Part shown: positions 24,637 to 34,191 of the stretch, one piece after another
Layout: every line of letters starts with the position of its first letter
Position numbering within the stretch: position 1 is the first letter of the stretch
Assembly: GCA_903959905.1 (NCBI GenBank)
Contig: CAJBYO010000061.1
Location: 1-52,738 of the forward strand
Length of the DNA: 52,738 nucleotides
Reading direction: 5' to 3'
DNA from: an uncultured Bacteroidales bacterium
GTDB lineage: Bacteria > Bacteroidota > Bacteroidia > Bacteroidales > FEN-979
The notes under the pieces: generated by a model
The model's input: the letters and a program-made list of their open reading frames with translations, nothing else
Databases searched by the model: none
What the model was told of the DNA's origin: nothing
Program-made: the position numbers and the translations under genes

Positions 24637-25488
24637 TCAATTAACAACGATGACAAGATATTTTGAGTTTGACCAGAATGATTTGTAATCAAGGATTTGC
24701 ATTGCCTGGATCACTTTTTTATCTCCGGTGAATTTATATGCGCTTGTCGGATGGCTTGACAAAATCTTGGCCTTCTTGCTCAGGATGGAGATCTCCGTCA
24801 CTTTGCGGATGTCAATCTTGGTGAAAAGGTCCTTGTTGAAATCTGAAAGAACTTCGCCGCTCTTGATGATGCCGCTTGTTTTCAGTTCCTTGTTGGTGCC
24901 GATCACGTAATATGCGGTATTCAGTGCTTCGTCCTGTGATGCAATGGTTTGTGACTGGTTGTTGATCTGTGATCCCTGGTCTTTCACCGTACGTGATAAG
25001 GTGTCAATTTTCAGGTTGGCCATTTCAAACGAGGTGTTCAGTTTGGCCAGCTTGGTACGCAGGTCTTCAATCTGTGTTGCTTTGTCGGCAAGATCCTTGT
25101 TTAACCTTTCAACCATTTTATTCAGTTCAACCACTTTCATCCCTGAATTTTTCAGTTTTCTGGAGAGGGCGTTGATGGTTTCCTTGTTTTTCTGCATTAA
25201 ACCATAGATGGTCTGGATGTCATTTTTAATCTGGTCCTTGGCCGACAGTTTCAATTCGCCGCCGCGGTCTGTAGTGAGATTGATGATGTTCTCTTTTTGT
25301 TTGATGGTATCCAGTGTGCCCTGGATGTCGTTGATGGAGCGGATAAATTCATTGATTGCTTCATCTTTTTGCATGGTTTGACTCATCAGACTGTCAGTCT
25401 TGGATTGCAATTCTTCTGCTTTTTTTTCTGCAGCGCGGCCGCAGGAAAACAACACGGGAATCACTAAAATCAACAAATACTTTTTCAT
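24637..25488 (-). CDS. Coiled-coil lipoprotein of unknown function
   Basis: A 283-residue lipoprotein: the signal peptide M-K-K-Y-L-L-I-L-V-I-P-V-L has the lipobox L-F-S-C. Residues about 20-190 are rich in E, K, Q, L and I with heptad spacing, indicating a long coiled coil. The C-terminal 90 residues form a separate, probably globular, beta-containing region (K-V-T-E-I-S-I-L-S-K-K through H-P-T-S-A-Y-K-F). No enzyme motif is visible. The ATG at 25488 is preferred because the promoter box TAATTTTG lies just upstream, and the longer frame to 25563 would include that box. A terminator follows. Confidence 0.82.
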   Translation of the reverse strand: MKKYLLILVIPVLFSCGRAAEKKAEELQSKTDSLMSQTMQKDEAINEFIRSINDIQGTLDTIKQKENIINLTTDRGGELKLSAKDQIKNDIQTIYGLMQKNKETINALSRKLKNSGMKVVELNKMVERLNKDLADKATQIEDLRTKLAKLNTSFEMANLKIDTLSRTVKDQGSQINNQSQTIASQDEALNTAYYVIGTNKELKTSGIIKSGEVLSDFNKDLFTKIDIRKVTEISILSKKAKILSSHPTSAYKFTGDKKVIQAMQILDYKSFWSNSKYLVIVVN

Positions 25489-25512
25489 TTGATTCGGTTT
25501 TTTAATTTGATG

Positions 25513-25520
25513 CAAAATTA
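25513..25520 (-). promoter_or_regulatory. -7 box TAATTTTG for the coiled-coil lipoprotein
   Basis: Minus-strand TAATTTTG followed by C, 24 nt before the ATG at 25488. Confidence 0.55.
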
Positions 25521-25741
25521 CAAATAAATTCAGAATAATTATAATTGGCTGAATGGAGTGCAAATATGCACCACTTCCTTACCCATACTATTACTTATTT
25601 TTATGAATAAGTTGCATCATTCACACATTTTTAAAATCCGGATGCTCCTGAAAATGTTCTCGTATTGATGAACCCAGGAAACGGGTTAAACAACAACGGA
25701 TGTTTTGAGAAAGTAATTGTGCAGAATACGGCAGGTAGCGT

Positions 25742-25749
25742 TAACTTTG
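25742..25749 (+). promoter_or_regulatory. -7 box TAACTTTG for the methyltransferase gene
   Basis: Exact TAnnTTTG match followed by C, 15 nt before the ATG at 25765. Confidence 0.6.
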
Positions 25750-25764
25750 CAGAAAAAGCGAAAG

Positions 25765-27057
25765 ATGAGCAAAAATGTGAAAGTTTTCCTTAAACCCGGC
25801 AAAGAGGCTGCGGTAAAGCGTTTTCATCCATGGATTTTTTCCGGGGCCATTGATAAAATGGAAGGATCCCCGCGTGAAGGCGATGTTATTGAAATTCTGA
25901 GTTCCAGGAGAGAGTTCCTTGCTTTCGGCCACTATCTTCCCGGTTCAATTGCAGTGAAAATATTTTCGTTTGAGCAGAAAGAGGTCAATGACAAATTCTG
26001 GAAGGCAAAGCTGAAGGCAGCATATCAGGTAAGGGAAGGGCTGGGGCTCACCGACGGAACTGTTTCCAATGCATACAGGCTGGTTTTTTCGGAAGGTGAT
26101 TTACTCCCAGGGCTGATCATCGATTATTATAACGGGGTGGCTGTTATCCAGGCACATTCTATCGGGATGCATCAGCTATTACCTGTTTTTACAGAGGGTT
26201 TGCGTGAACTTTACGGAGAAAAGCTAGTAGCTGTATATGATAAGAGCTCCGAAACAATGGAGAAGTCAAAGCTCATTACCAGAAACTCAAAACAATTTCT
26301 AAAATCAGAAAATCTTTCTGAGACAATGGTGCCAGGCTCACTTGTCCGCCCGTCCGCCCGTCCGCCCACTGAGCAACCCCCTGATTCCCCCGATCACTTC
26401 CTCTTCGGAACCTCCGGCCCCGTTGAAATCCTGGAAACCGGGCACAAGTTCAATGTAGATTTCATCCGCGGCCAGAAGACCGGCTTCTTCCTTGATCAGC
26501 GCGGAAACAGGATGTTTGCCCAGTTTTATGCCAAGGGGAGAACTGTGTTGAACGCATTCTGTTATTCCGGTTCTTTTTCTGTGTATGCACTGAAGGGAGG
26601 TGCAAAAAGCGTGCTTTCTATCGACAGTTCAAGACAGGCGATTGAATGGACGGAAGAGAATATAAAGCTGAACGGCTGCCCGGCTAAAAAACACAAAACC
26701 CAGGTGGCTGACCTAAAGCGTTTCCTGGTGGAAACTGAAGAGAAATTCGACATGATCATCCTCGATCCTCCTGCTTTTGCCAAAACCCATCATGTCACCA
26801 ACAATGCGCTGCATGCCTATGTTCATATCAATGCCGAGGCGATGAAGAAATTGAACCCGGGCGGCTTGCTGTTTACGTTTTCCTGCTCACAACCGATTTC
26901 AAGGGAGATGTTCCGTTCTGCCATACAGTCAGCAGCTATTGAAACCGGCCGGAACTTCCGGATACTGCACCAGCTGTCGCAGGGGCAGGACCATCCGGTT
27001 AATATTTACCATCCTGAAGGCGAATACCTGAAAGGACTGATTCTCTGCGCAGACTAG
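25765..27057 (+). CDS. RlmI-like class I rRNA (cytosine-C5) methyltransferase
   Basis: A 430-residue SAM-dependent methyltransferase with an N-terminal PUA-like RNA-binding domain (L-K-P-G-K-E, then F-H-P-W-I-F-S-G-A-I). A catalytic domain follows with K-T-G-F-F-L-D-Q-R, the SAM loop V-L-N-A-F-C-Y-S-G-S-F and acidic V-L-S-I-D-S-S. The motif D-M-I-I-L-D-P-P-A-F-A and the cysteine of F-S-C-S-Q complete it. Relatives methylate 23S rRNA, but the exact target is not shown. It is about 35 residues longer than usual. The extra residues (about 170-215) include an octamer repeat tract (26345-26368), read as V-R-P-S-A-R-P. The ATG at 25765 is supported by the promoter box upstream. Confidence 0.88.
   Translation: MSKNVKVFLKPGKEAAVKRFHPWIFSGAIDKMEGSPREGDVIEILSSRREFLAFGHYLPGSIAVKIFSFEQKEVNDKFWKAKLKAAYQVREGLGLTDGTVSNAYRLVFSEGDLLPGLIIDYYNGVAVIQAHSIGMHQLLPVFTEGLRELYGEKLVAVYDKSSETMEKSKLITRNSKQFLKSENLSETMVPGSLVRPSARPPTEQPPDSPDHFLFGTSGPVEILETGHKFNVDFIRGQKTGFFLDQRGNRMFAQFYAKGRTVLNAFCYSGSFSVYALKGGAKSVLSIDSSRQAIEWTEENIKLNGCPAKKHKTQVADLKRFLVETEEKFDMIILDPPAFAKTHHVTNNALHAYVHINAEAMKKLNPGGLLFTFSCSQPISREMFRSAIQSAAIETGRNFRILHQLSQGQDHPVNIYHPEGEYLKGLILCAD
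26345..26368. repeat. Three TCCGCCCG octamers inside the methyltransferase gene
   Basis: Units 26345-26352, 26353-26360 and 26361-26368 (the last ending CA), preceded by the partial unit CTTG. The same unit makes up the 22-copy tract at 6781-6956. Three units are 24 bp, so the reading frame is kept. Confidence 0.85.
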
Positions 27058-27104
27058 AGAGGCAGGGAAATAATCCTTAACCCTTCAGGTTTGAAGCACA
27101 GCGC

Positions 27105-30100
27105 CTACTGAATCACAACCTTCCTTGTTGCCGAAAAGTCCTGCCCTGTGGCTTTAAGCAGGTACAGCCCGGCTGATAACCCGCCCAGGTCAACGGTCAT
27201 GCTTGCAGCTGCCGGATACTCGGAGGTGTAAACTCGAAGGCCTTTGTTATCATATACGTCAATACGAACCGGATTTTTTGGTGCCTTTTCAAAAGAAAGG
27301 GTGACGTTTGCGTGTGTAGGATTCGGATAAACTTTCAATCCGTCAGCAGATACAATATTTTCAACGCCAAGGGCCCTGTTGCCCTGGGCATACCACACAC
27401 CCCATTTGGCATAGGATATTTTTGCCGTGGCAGTGCCTGAGGCAGGATGAATCTTGTCGGCCGACATGGGGATGGATGCGATCAGTGAATTACCTGCAGA
27501 GGTTGACGTGAAAATAATCTGGTCGTCCATCTTTGAATAATTGGGATAACTCAGGGTTGATCCGTTGTTGTATACCTCGATAAAATCACCGGATTCAAGA
27601 TTGGAGGCAAGTACAGTTACTGTGTTGGTTGAGCCGTCTACGTAGTCAAATGCACAAACATTGGGTGAATTTTTCGACAGTGACGGGTTGCCAATGCTGA
27701 TCCCTTCAGGGATGCCTGATACAAGCTTGAAAACTTCACCGTCGCTCCAGTTTGAGGCTGCTTTATCCCAGATATGCATGAAACTGATATCCCAGTAATC
27801 AACATTCTGGCCGGAGGTGGAACTGTTCATCTGGTTATAAGCATCATACATGACAAACTCCCCGCTGTAGTCCCATTCCAGAGCATCGGCATATAGTACA
27901 TTATTGGTGACAATACCCTGTTGTGAGGTAGGATTGTAAAGATGTGCCTTGACCCATGCGGTTTTCTGGAAACTGTATATGTAAATTGCTGAATCCTGGA
28001 ATTCAGTCACCGCGGCGATCATGGTTCCGTCTTTGGAAATGGCGACATTGGACCATACGGCTTCATTTTCAATGATGGTTTCCTGTGGTGGACTGCCCAG
28101 GGAAATGCCATGCATCATTTTATCTGACCCGATGAATACTGCGTAACTGCCATTGTCAACAACACTTGGCTTGCTGATCATCGGTGTTTGGGAAATGGGC
28201 GAAAATGATGTAAATCCAGTATTGGAAATGTACAGTGAATTGGGGTCGGCGGGATCGGTGTTCACAGCCAGAACATAATCCTGTCCGGGGTTTACCGGCA
28301 GCTGGTTCTGGTAGTTGCCACCACTTCCATCAACAATGCCAACCTCGTCAAAGGCTGTTTTGGCTGCATTGACTTCTGCCGAGCCGTCGCCGTAAAGGTC
28401 TTTTGCCGACTGAACCACAGCCAGCCGGCAGTCAATAAACTGCGACGACCTTGTGAGGTACTGGAACAATGCCCTGAAGAAGGTTTTCTCACCCTTCGCA
28501 ATCCCCACAGCTGTTGAATATTTGTAGAATGCATTGTTGATAATGCCGCTGTTGATGTGCACTCCGCCATTGTCCTGCGTGCCATTGTACATTTCGCTTA
28601 CGGTGGCAGGCTGGTACCCGGGGTCGCCCAGGGTGTTTCCCCCGTTATGCGGATTTGACATATCCCGCAAACACCCGGTTGGGAACATCCCCGGTTTTAC
28701 AATGTCTTCACCTATTTTCCAGTTGAGGCGCTCCACTACTGCGCCGGCAATATCCGAAAATGCTTCATTCATGGCACCCGACTGATTCTGATACTCCAGG
28801 TTGGCGGAGGCTTCGTCAAAAGCATGTCCAAGTTCATGTGCACTTACATCCAGGGCGCCTGCCAGTGGTTTGAATTGCGTGTCGCCGTTGCCGTATACGA
28901 TGCAAACCCCGTTCCAGTATGCGTTGTCAAGGCCTGCTCCATTGGTTTCCGTAGCATTGATCACACTGAGGATGGACCCGCCTTTGTCATTCCATGAGTT
29001 CTTATTGTGGGTTGTTCTGAAATACTCATAAGTTATGCCTGCATTATACTGGGAGGAGATTACCTTAGGTCCCCAGGAGTTGTTTGCGGAGGAAGCAATG
29101 CCGGGATTGAATCCCTGTGAAGAAGGACTCGTATAGTTCGCATCATAGGTGCGCATGGTTCCTTCCTGGTTCTGGGGATTATACATCGGTTTTGATACAT
29201 CTACCATCAGGTAGGATCCTCCCTGGAGGTAAGCATGAATGGACCGGGTTACACCGTTGAGGTCGGCTCCGCTGGCTGTAACATCACCGTCTGTCTGGGT
29301 GTTGTTGTAGAAATGGATTATTGTTCCGGTTTTTGCATCAACAAAATACTCCCATCGTTCAAGGAAGTTAGGTCTGACGGTGACATGCCAGGTTAACAAA
29401 TCTTTTCCAAGGCCCCGGTTTTTGTTGTAAATGACAAGTTCTGTTACCGGTTCCTGGTAATTGAGGAGCGATTTCTGGGTTGCATCAAGTTCATTGAATA
29501 CAGTGTGCGTTGACACATCGGTGATGGCCTTCATCTGCGCCTGCGCTTTTGCAACCGACGGCTGAAGGTCGGAAATGGCGGAGGTAGGGTATGGGTTCCC
29601 GTTGAAAACACTGACTTGTCCGTTGCTGGCATGGAGGTATATCTCCCCGCCGTATAAGGGAATACCACTGCACACCTGTTGCATTTTCACATGGGTCATC
29701 CCCAGTTCGTCGGTCCGTTGATCCAGAACCTGGAATTCGGAACGCGGATCTTTTATCTTCAGGTCAGATTTAATGGCGTCGAGGTATTCAAAGCAGGCAT
29801 CTTCAAGATTTCCCGGGGAGGTAAAATCCCTGTTTGGCTGCCCTGGCAGGATGCCCGATAAAAAAATCACCTGCCCCTTCTGACCATAATGCTTCTCACC
29901 AAAAGAACTCTTTGAAAGGCCTGAGGTTGGAAAAGGATGGCTCACAGGGTGAAATGCAGCGGCTTGCTGGAGCCTTGATGACGAAGCACCGGTTAACCCC
30001 GGAACAGGCTGGATTTTCTGAGGTGAAAACCCGGCTGAAGGGAGTGATTTTACTTTGGCAGAAAACGGGCTGACCTGCGCGGAGGCGCTGAATGTCATTG

Positions 30101-30146
30101 AACCGGAAAATAAAACGGCTAAAAGAAAGAGTATACGGTTTTTCAT
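27105..30146 (-). CDS. Secreted M4 (thermolysin-like) metalloprotease with T9SS sorting domain
   Basis: A 1013-residue zinc endopeptidase precursor. It has a signal peptide (cleavage near S-A-S-A-Q), an FTP/PepSY-type propeptide to about residue 290, then the M4 catalytic domain. The zinc site H-E-L-G-H is at 437-441 and the third ligand Glu461 lies in N-E-A-F-S-D, 20 residues on, the thermolysin spacing. Residues about 620-930 look like repeated beta strands, possibly a propeller. The end is a T9SS sorting domain with V-Y-P-N-P-T and A-G-L-Y-L-L-K-A. It would be exported and digest proteins outside the cell. A small lipoprotein gene lies 17 nt upstream on the same strand, so they probably share a transcript. 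Confidence 0.94.
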   Translation of the reverse strand: MKNRILFLLAVLFSGSMTFSASAQVSPFSAKVKSLPSAGFSPQKIQPVPGLTGASSSRLQQAAAFHPVSHPFPTSGLSKSSFGEKHYGQKGQVIFLSGILPGQPNRDFTSPGNLEDACFEYLDAIKSDLKIKDPRSEFQVLDQRTDELGMTHVKMQQVCSGIPLYGGEIYLHASNGQVSVFNGNPYPTSAISDLQPSVAKAQAQMKAITDVSTHTVFNELDATQKSLLNYQEPVTELVIYNKNRGLGKDLLTWHVTVRPNFLERWEYFVDAKTGTIIHFYNNTQTDGDVTASGADLNGVTRSIHAYLQGGSYLMVDVSKPMYNPQNQEGTMRTYDANYTSPSSQGFNPGIASSANNSWGPKVISSQYNAGITYEYFRTTHNKNSWNDKGGSILSVINATETNGAGLDNAYWNGVCIVYGNGDTQFKPLAGALDVSAHELGHAFDEASANLEYQNQSGAMNEAFSDIAGAVVERLNWKIGEDIVKPGMFPTGCLRDMSNPHNGGNTLGDPGYQPATVSEMYNGTQDNGGVHINSGIINNAFYKYSTAVGIAKGEKTFFRALFQYLTRSSQFIDCRLAVVQSAKDLYGDGSAEVNAAKTAFDEVGIVDGSGGNYQNQLPVNPGQDYVLAVNTDPADPNSLYISNTGFTSFSPISQTPMISKPSVVDNGSYAVFIGSDKMMHGISLGSPPQETIIENEAVWSNVAISKDGTMIAAVTEFQDSAIYIYSFQKTAWVKAHLYNPTSQQGIVTNNVLYADALEWDYSGEFVMYDAYNQMNSSTSGQNVDYWDISFMHIWDKAASNWSDGEVFKLVSGIPEGISIGNPSLSKNSPNVCAFDYVDGSTNTVTVLASNLESGDFIEVYNNGSTLSYPNYSKMDDQIIFTSTSAGNSLIASIPMSADKIHPASGTATAKISYAKWGVWYAQGNRALGVENIVSADGLKVYPNPTHANVTLSFEKAPKNPVRIDVYDNKGLRVYTSEYPAAASMTVDLGGLSAGLYLLKATGQDFSATRKVVIQ

Positions 30147-30163
30147 AAGAATAGTATTAAAAA

Positions 30164-30580
30164 TTAAAATAATGCTATGAGTAATTCATAGAAAGCATCA
30201 ATGCCATCAGGAGGCTGAACCCCTGACTCACCCCATTTTATTTCATTGGAACGGGGAGGTTGTTTCAAGGTGAAGTAATAAGTCATATTCCCCGGATGAT
30301 TGAATTTCACTGTTGCCAGTTTCAACTCCGCGGCTTTTGCGAATATTTCTTTTGTCTTTGATTTTTTGAGTGTTCTCAGTTCTTTCCATTCACCTTTTAA
30401 CCCTTTGCTTTGAAACAGCTGACCATTGTCGAGCAATACATATTCGTTGAGCATACCGGTGACCCCGCCGCTGCTTCCGACGATCAACTGGTCTCCTTTG
30501 TAGGTTTTAGGTGTAAACGTGGTGGCCTTGCATGCAAACAGAAATGGAATGAGAAGTAAAAAGGCCGATTTTAATTTCAT
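30164..30580 (-). CDS. Small lipoprotein of unknown function
   Basis: A 138-residue protein with a lipoprotein signal (M-K-L-K-S-A-F-L-L-L, lipobox L-F-A-C). The mature part has a glycine-rich stretch (V-G-S-S-G-G-V-T-G) and a basic middle. No family is recognised. It lies 17 nt upstream of the M4 protease gene on the same strand and probably shares its transcript. A near-consensus -7 box, TATCTTCG on the minus strand, lies at 30608-30615. An inhibitor or chaperone role for the protease would be only a guess from position. Confidence 0.75.
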   Translation of the reverse strand: MKLKSAFLLLIPFLFACKATTFTPKTYKGDQLIVGSSGGVTGMLNEYVLLDNGQLFQSKGLKGEWKELRTLKKSKTKEIFAKAAELKLATVKFNHPGNMTYYFTLKQPPRSNEIKWGESGVQPPDGIDAFYELLIALF

Positions 30581-30670
30581 GTCAATTTCTTTTCGGTAAA
30601 TACCCCGCGAAGATAAGGTAAAACGTAATTTAGACCAAATTAATTAGGTAAACAAACGTTAAATACTTAT

Positions 30671-30678
30671 TATCTTTG
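30671..30678 (+). promoter_or_regulatory. -7 box TATCTTTG for the acyl-CoA synthetase
   Basis: Exact TAnnTTTG match, 27 nt before the ATG at 30706. It is divergent to the probable promoter of the small lipoprotein gene. Confidence 0.6.
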
Positions 30679-30705
30679 TCTTTCCATTGTAACCCTTTTC
30701 ATTCC

Positions 30706-32610
30706 ATGAAGACGCTCATACATTTTTTCAACAGGAGTGTTGACCGGTTTGGCAACAATGTCTACCTGTGGGAAAACAGGGGCGACGGTTACCGGGGAAT
30801 GACCTATAACGAAACCCGGTTGCAGGTGCGCCGGTTTGCTGCAGGGTTGATCTCCCTTGGAATCCGGAATGGTGACAGGATAGCGCTGCTCTCTGAAGCC
30901 AGGAACGACTGGGTGATTTGTGAATTCGGGATTTTATTTGCAGGTGCGGTGAACGTTCCGTTATCGGTGAGGATGAATGAACCTGAAGAGGTGAAATTCA
31001 GGCTCACTCATTCCGGAACCCGCATGGTCATCGTATCGGGCAACCAGGTTGAGAAGATCAGGAAGATTCTGGCTGATCTGCCGCTGCTTGAAACAATCAT
31101 CGTCCTTGACGGTCTTCCGCTTTCAACGAAGGAAACCAGCCTTCAGCAGGTATTTGCCGCCGGAGATGATTTCCTGCAGCACCGGGGCGGTGAATTTGAA
31201 TCGCGAGTGGCGATGGTGGAGCCTGACGACTGTGCCAACATCAGCTACACCTCAGGTACAACGGCCGATCCGAAGGGCATCATGCTCACCCACCGGAATT
31301 ATGTTGCCAATATTGAACAGGGCTATTCCCTGATGGATATCTCCGAGAATTATACCTCCCTGCTGATCCTCCCTTGGGATCATGCTTTTGCCCATACAGC
31401 CGGTATTTATTGTTTCATGGGCAAAGGGGCCTCGATTGCCTCTGTTCAGTTCGGCAAAACGCCGCTTGAGTCATTGAAATACCTTCCCGGGAATATCAGG
31501 GAAATAAAGCCCTACCTGCTTTTCAGTGTTCCCGCTATCGCCAGGAATTTCAAGAAGGCTATTGAAAAAAATATCCGGGCGAAGGGGAGACTCGCGATGT
31601 TTCTGTTTTCTTCGGCACTTAAAATTGCGTTTATCTACAACGGCAACGGATGGAACAAGGGCCGGGGATACAGGATGCTTCTGAGTCCGGTCGTTTCAAT
31701 CTTTGACATGTTGCTTTTCCGGAAAATCAGGGACGTCTTCGGCGGCAGGCTTGAATTCTTTATCGGGGGTGGTGCATTGCTTGACATTGAATTCCAGCGT
31801 TTTTTTTACGCCATCGGGATCCCGATGATGCAAGGGTATGGTCTTACTGAGGCATCGCCTTTCATATCCTCCAATTCCATTAAGCGGCACAAACTCGGGT
31901 CATCGGGGTTGCTCGTGTCAAACCTTGAACTTAAAATCTGTGACGAACATGGCAAGGAACTTTTACAGGGAGAAAAAGGCGAGATCGTTGTAAAAGGCGA
32001 GAACGTGATGGCCGGTTACTGGAAAAATGAAGAAGCTACCCAAAGCACGATTAAAAAAGGATGGTTGCACACCGGTGATATGGGATACCTTGACAGTGAC
32101 GGGTTTCTCTATGTCCTTGGCCGGTTTAAGAGCCTGCTGATCGCCGATGACGGGGAGAAGTACAGCCCTGAGGGGATGGAAGAGGCCTATTCTGCCCAAT
32201 CACGGTACATTGAACAATGCATGCTTTACAACAACCAGGATCCTTACACCATCGCACTGGTTGTTCCCGGAATGGAGGCGATTAAATTACATCTTTCGGA
32301 AAAAGGCATTGATCCCGCTTCTCCTGAAGCAGTCAATGCAGCCCTGAAACTGATTGACCAGGAATTCCAGGAGTACAGGACCGGTAACAGGTTTGGAAGC
32401 CAATTTCCCCAGCGCTGGCTCCCTGCGGCCATTGGCCTGCTGGAAGAGCCCTTCACAGAAGAAAACCATCTGCTTAATTTCCAGTTGAAAACAGTTCGCG
32501 GAAGAGTGGGTGAAAAATATTCTCAAAGAATCAAATACCTATACACTCCTGCAGGTAAGATTATTTTCAATGAGCAAAACCATTCGATAATCCGGGCCCT
32601 GCTTTCCTGA
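30706..32610 (+). CDS. Long-chain fatty acid-CoA ligase (AMP-binding enzyme)
   Basis: A 634-residue adenylate-forming enzyme that activates fatty acids with ATP and joins them to CoA. The AMP/ATP signature Y-T-S-G-T-T-A-D-P-K-G is near residues 181-191. G-Y-G-L-T-E-A-S-P and G-W-L-H-T-G-D-M-G-Y follow, with the hinge G-R-F-K-S-L-L after them. The large central insert and overall length match long-chain ligases of the FadD15 type. The ATG at 30706 is preferred over a TTG at 30676, which overlaps the promoter box. An octamer array starts right after the stop codon. Its neighbours do not form an obvious fatty-acid pathway. Confidence 0.92.
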   Translation: MKTLIHFFNRSVDRFGNNVYLWENRGDGYRGMTYNETRLQVRRFAAGLISLGIRNGDRIALLSEARNDWVICEFGILFAGAVNVPLSVRMNEPEEVKFRLTHSGTRMVIVSGNQVEKIRKILADLPLLETIIVLDGLPLSTKETSLQQVFAAGDDFLQHRGGEFESRVAMVEPDDCANISYTSGTTADPKGIMLTHRNYVANIEQGYSLMDISENYTSLLILPWDHAFAHTAGIYCFMGKGASIASVQFGKTPLESLKYLPGNIREIKPYLLFSVPAIARNFKKAIEKNIRAKGRLAMFLFSSALKIAFIYNGNGWNKGRGYRMLLSPVVSIFDMLLFRKIRDVFGGRLEFFIGGGALLDIEFQRFFYAIGIPMMQGYGLTEASPFISSNSIKRHKLGSSGLLVSNLELKICDEHGKELLQGEKGEIVVKGENVMAGYWKNEEATQSTIKKGWLHTGDMGYLDSDGFLYVLGRFKSLLIADDGEKYSPEGMEEAYSAQSRYIEQCMLYNNQDPYTIALVVPGMEAIKLHLSEKGIDPASPEAVNAALKLIDQEFQEYRTGNRFGSQFPQRWLPAAIGLLEEPFTEENHLLNFQLKTVRGRVGEKYSQRIKYLYTPAGKIIFNEQNHSIIRALLS

Positions 32611-32650
32611 TTTCGCCATTTCGCCATTTTGCTACTTCACCACTTCATTG
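32611..32650. repeat. Five TTTCGCCA-type octamers at a convergent junction
   Basis: Units TTTCGCCA, TTTCGCCA, TTTTGCTA, CTTCACCA and CTTCATTG run head to tail from the base after the ligase stop codon. Units 3-5 contain the stop codon and last codons of the serine hydrolase gene, so its C-terminal residues are repeat-derived. Confidence 0.65.
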
Positions 32651-34011
32651 CCTTCCCCCTCCGGTACCGTCGCAATCACATCCTTCAACAACCTGTCAAA
32701 ATCAACCGTGTGATCCGGCTTTGGTGAACGGCCCAGCACAACAATGACAAGGCTTTTCGAAGGAATGATGAAAATCCGCTGTCCGTCGTGTCCGTTGCAT
32801 GAATACATGTCGGCCGGAGCGGAAGGATAGTATTTTGACCTGTTCAGCCAGAAGAATGAACCATAGGCGCCGTTGCTTTGTGAGGCAGGTGTGGTGGTAT
32901 ATGCCACCCATCCTTCGGGAAGGATCCGCTCTCCCTTAAACACCCCGTCCTGCAGGTAGAGGAGGCCAAACCTTGCGTAGTCCTTTGCGGTGGCGTAAAC
33001 AAAGGAGGAGCCTGCAATGGTACCCGATTGGTCTGTTTCAAGTACTGCCTTTGGCATCCCGATTTTTGCCAGCAGCCGGTTATACATATAGGCGTAATAT
33101 GCATTGTCATCGTTGAAATGCTTGCGCAGGAGAAAACTGACAATGTTCGTAGACCCGGAGGAGTAGTACCAGTGCGACCCGGCAGGAAACTCAGCGGGCT
33201 TATTAAAAGCATAGGCGGCAAAATCGGTGCTGTTGTATAGCATGGTGGTTACGTCCGACCGGGTTCCGTAGTCTTCATTCCATTTCAGCCCGCTCTGCAT
33301 CTGCATCAGGTTGTTGACAGTGATCTTGCTGCGGTCATCGTTTGTCCAGGCAGCTATTCCTGCAGGCTCATTGATGTTCAGCATGCTGTCGCCAACCATG
33401 ATCCCGGTCATTGCATTTGTAAAACTTTTAGCCATTGACCAGCCCAGAAAACGTGTTTTAGCGGTGAACCCGGCTTTGTATTTTTCAGCAACCGGGAAAC
33501 CCCGGTGTATAACGACAAATGCAAACACATCGCCCCCGTAAGCTTTACCGGTTATAATGCCGTCGGAAATGCCTGCCAGCTTTGTTTTGTTTATCCCTGT
33601 ATTGCTGTCGGGCACCATGTTCCCATATGGCCATGCAATATAATCCTGGCTGTATTTTGACAATTTAACAGGGGGAAACTTTATTTTTCTCAGTGTATCG
33701 CCATCTTTGCCATGCAGCAAAGTGCAACCAAAACCAACCCGGAAGATGGCCTTTGACCGGCCCCACAGGAACCGGCTGGTCACCGATTGTTCCTGGTAAT
33801 TGATTTCATTTGTCACAAACCGGACCAGTGAAAAATTAAGGTCAGTTTCGGCTATTTCCTTCGGTTCACGGTGCGAGAGGAAAACGGCTGAACACATGTC
33901 CTTCGCTGCATAACCTGTAATGACAGGCATCAGGGAGTTCAGATAAAATATACCCCACGCCAGTCCGGCGGCAATGATAAGGAGTGTCCCGGTCAGAATG
34001 CGTTTTTTCAT
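32632..34011 (-). CDS. Beta-lactamase-family serine hydrolase, membrane-anchored or exported
   Basis: A 459-residue penicillin-binding-protein-like serine hydrolase (class C beta-lactamase/esterase family). One hydrophobic segment at residues 5-28 anchors it or acts as a signal. The catalytic S-M-A-K is at 192-195 and the tyrosine loop W-Y-Y-S-S-G-S-T-N at about 281-289. The third motif is probably H-D-G-Q near the C-terminus. The Y-S-S-G form resembles esterases and 6-aminohexanoate-dimer hydrolases more than true beta-lactamases, so antibiotic resistance should not be assumed. The extra 150 N-terminal residues before the catalytic domain are unassigned. The last residues (V-V-K) are encoded by an octamer array shared with the convergent junction. 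Confidence 0.88.
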   Translation of the reverse strand: MKKRILTGTLLIIAAGLAWGIFYLNSLMPVITGYAAKDMCSAVFLSHREPKEIAETDLNFSLVRFVTNEINYQEQSVTSRFLWGRSKAIFRVGFGCTLLHGKDGDTLRKIKFPPVKLSKYSQDYIAWPYGNMVPDSNTGINKTKLAGISDGIITGKAYGGDVFAFVVIHRGFPVAEKYKAGFTAKTRFLGWSMAKSFTNAMTGIMVGDSMLNINEPAGIAAWTNDDRSKITVNNLMQMQSGLKWNEDYGTRSDVTTMLYNSTDFAAYAFNKPAEFPAGSHWYYSSGSTNIVSFLLRKHFNDDNAYYAYMYNRLLAKIGMPKAVLETDQSGTIAGSSFVYATAKDYARFGLLYLQDGVFKGERILPEGWVAYTTTPASQSNGAYGSFFWLNRSKYYPSAPADMYSCNGHDGQRIFIIPSKSLVIVVLGRSPKPDHTVDFDRLLKDVIATVPEGEGNEVVK

Positions 34012-34043
34012 AGGAAATTTCTTGGTTCAGGCACACGCGGCTT

Positions 34044-34080
34044 AATTCCATTCATTGCCATCACACCCCTGAATGGAATT
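34044..34080. repeat. Inverted repeat AATTCCATTCA between two minus-strand genes
   Basis: Arms 34044-34054 and 34070-34080 are exact complements with a 15-nt loop. It lies downstream of the peroxiredoxin gene and upstream of the serine hydrolase. There is no clear T-run, so a terminator role is uncertain. Confidence 0.5.
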
Positions 34081-34191
34081 CAAAACGTGGCGAAAATATA
34101 AAATTTCGGCAAATATTATGACCGAAACATAAGAAAGTTCACAAGGATTGTCTGTCCCGGATTCAACGGCTCACCTGCGTTGTTGATTCAA

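Noticed and set aside
32632..34011. Antibiotic-resistance beta-lactamase
   Set aside because: The SxxK fold is present, but the Y-S-S-G loop and long N-terminal region fit esterase or amide-hydrolase relatives better. No resistance context.
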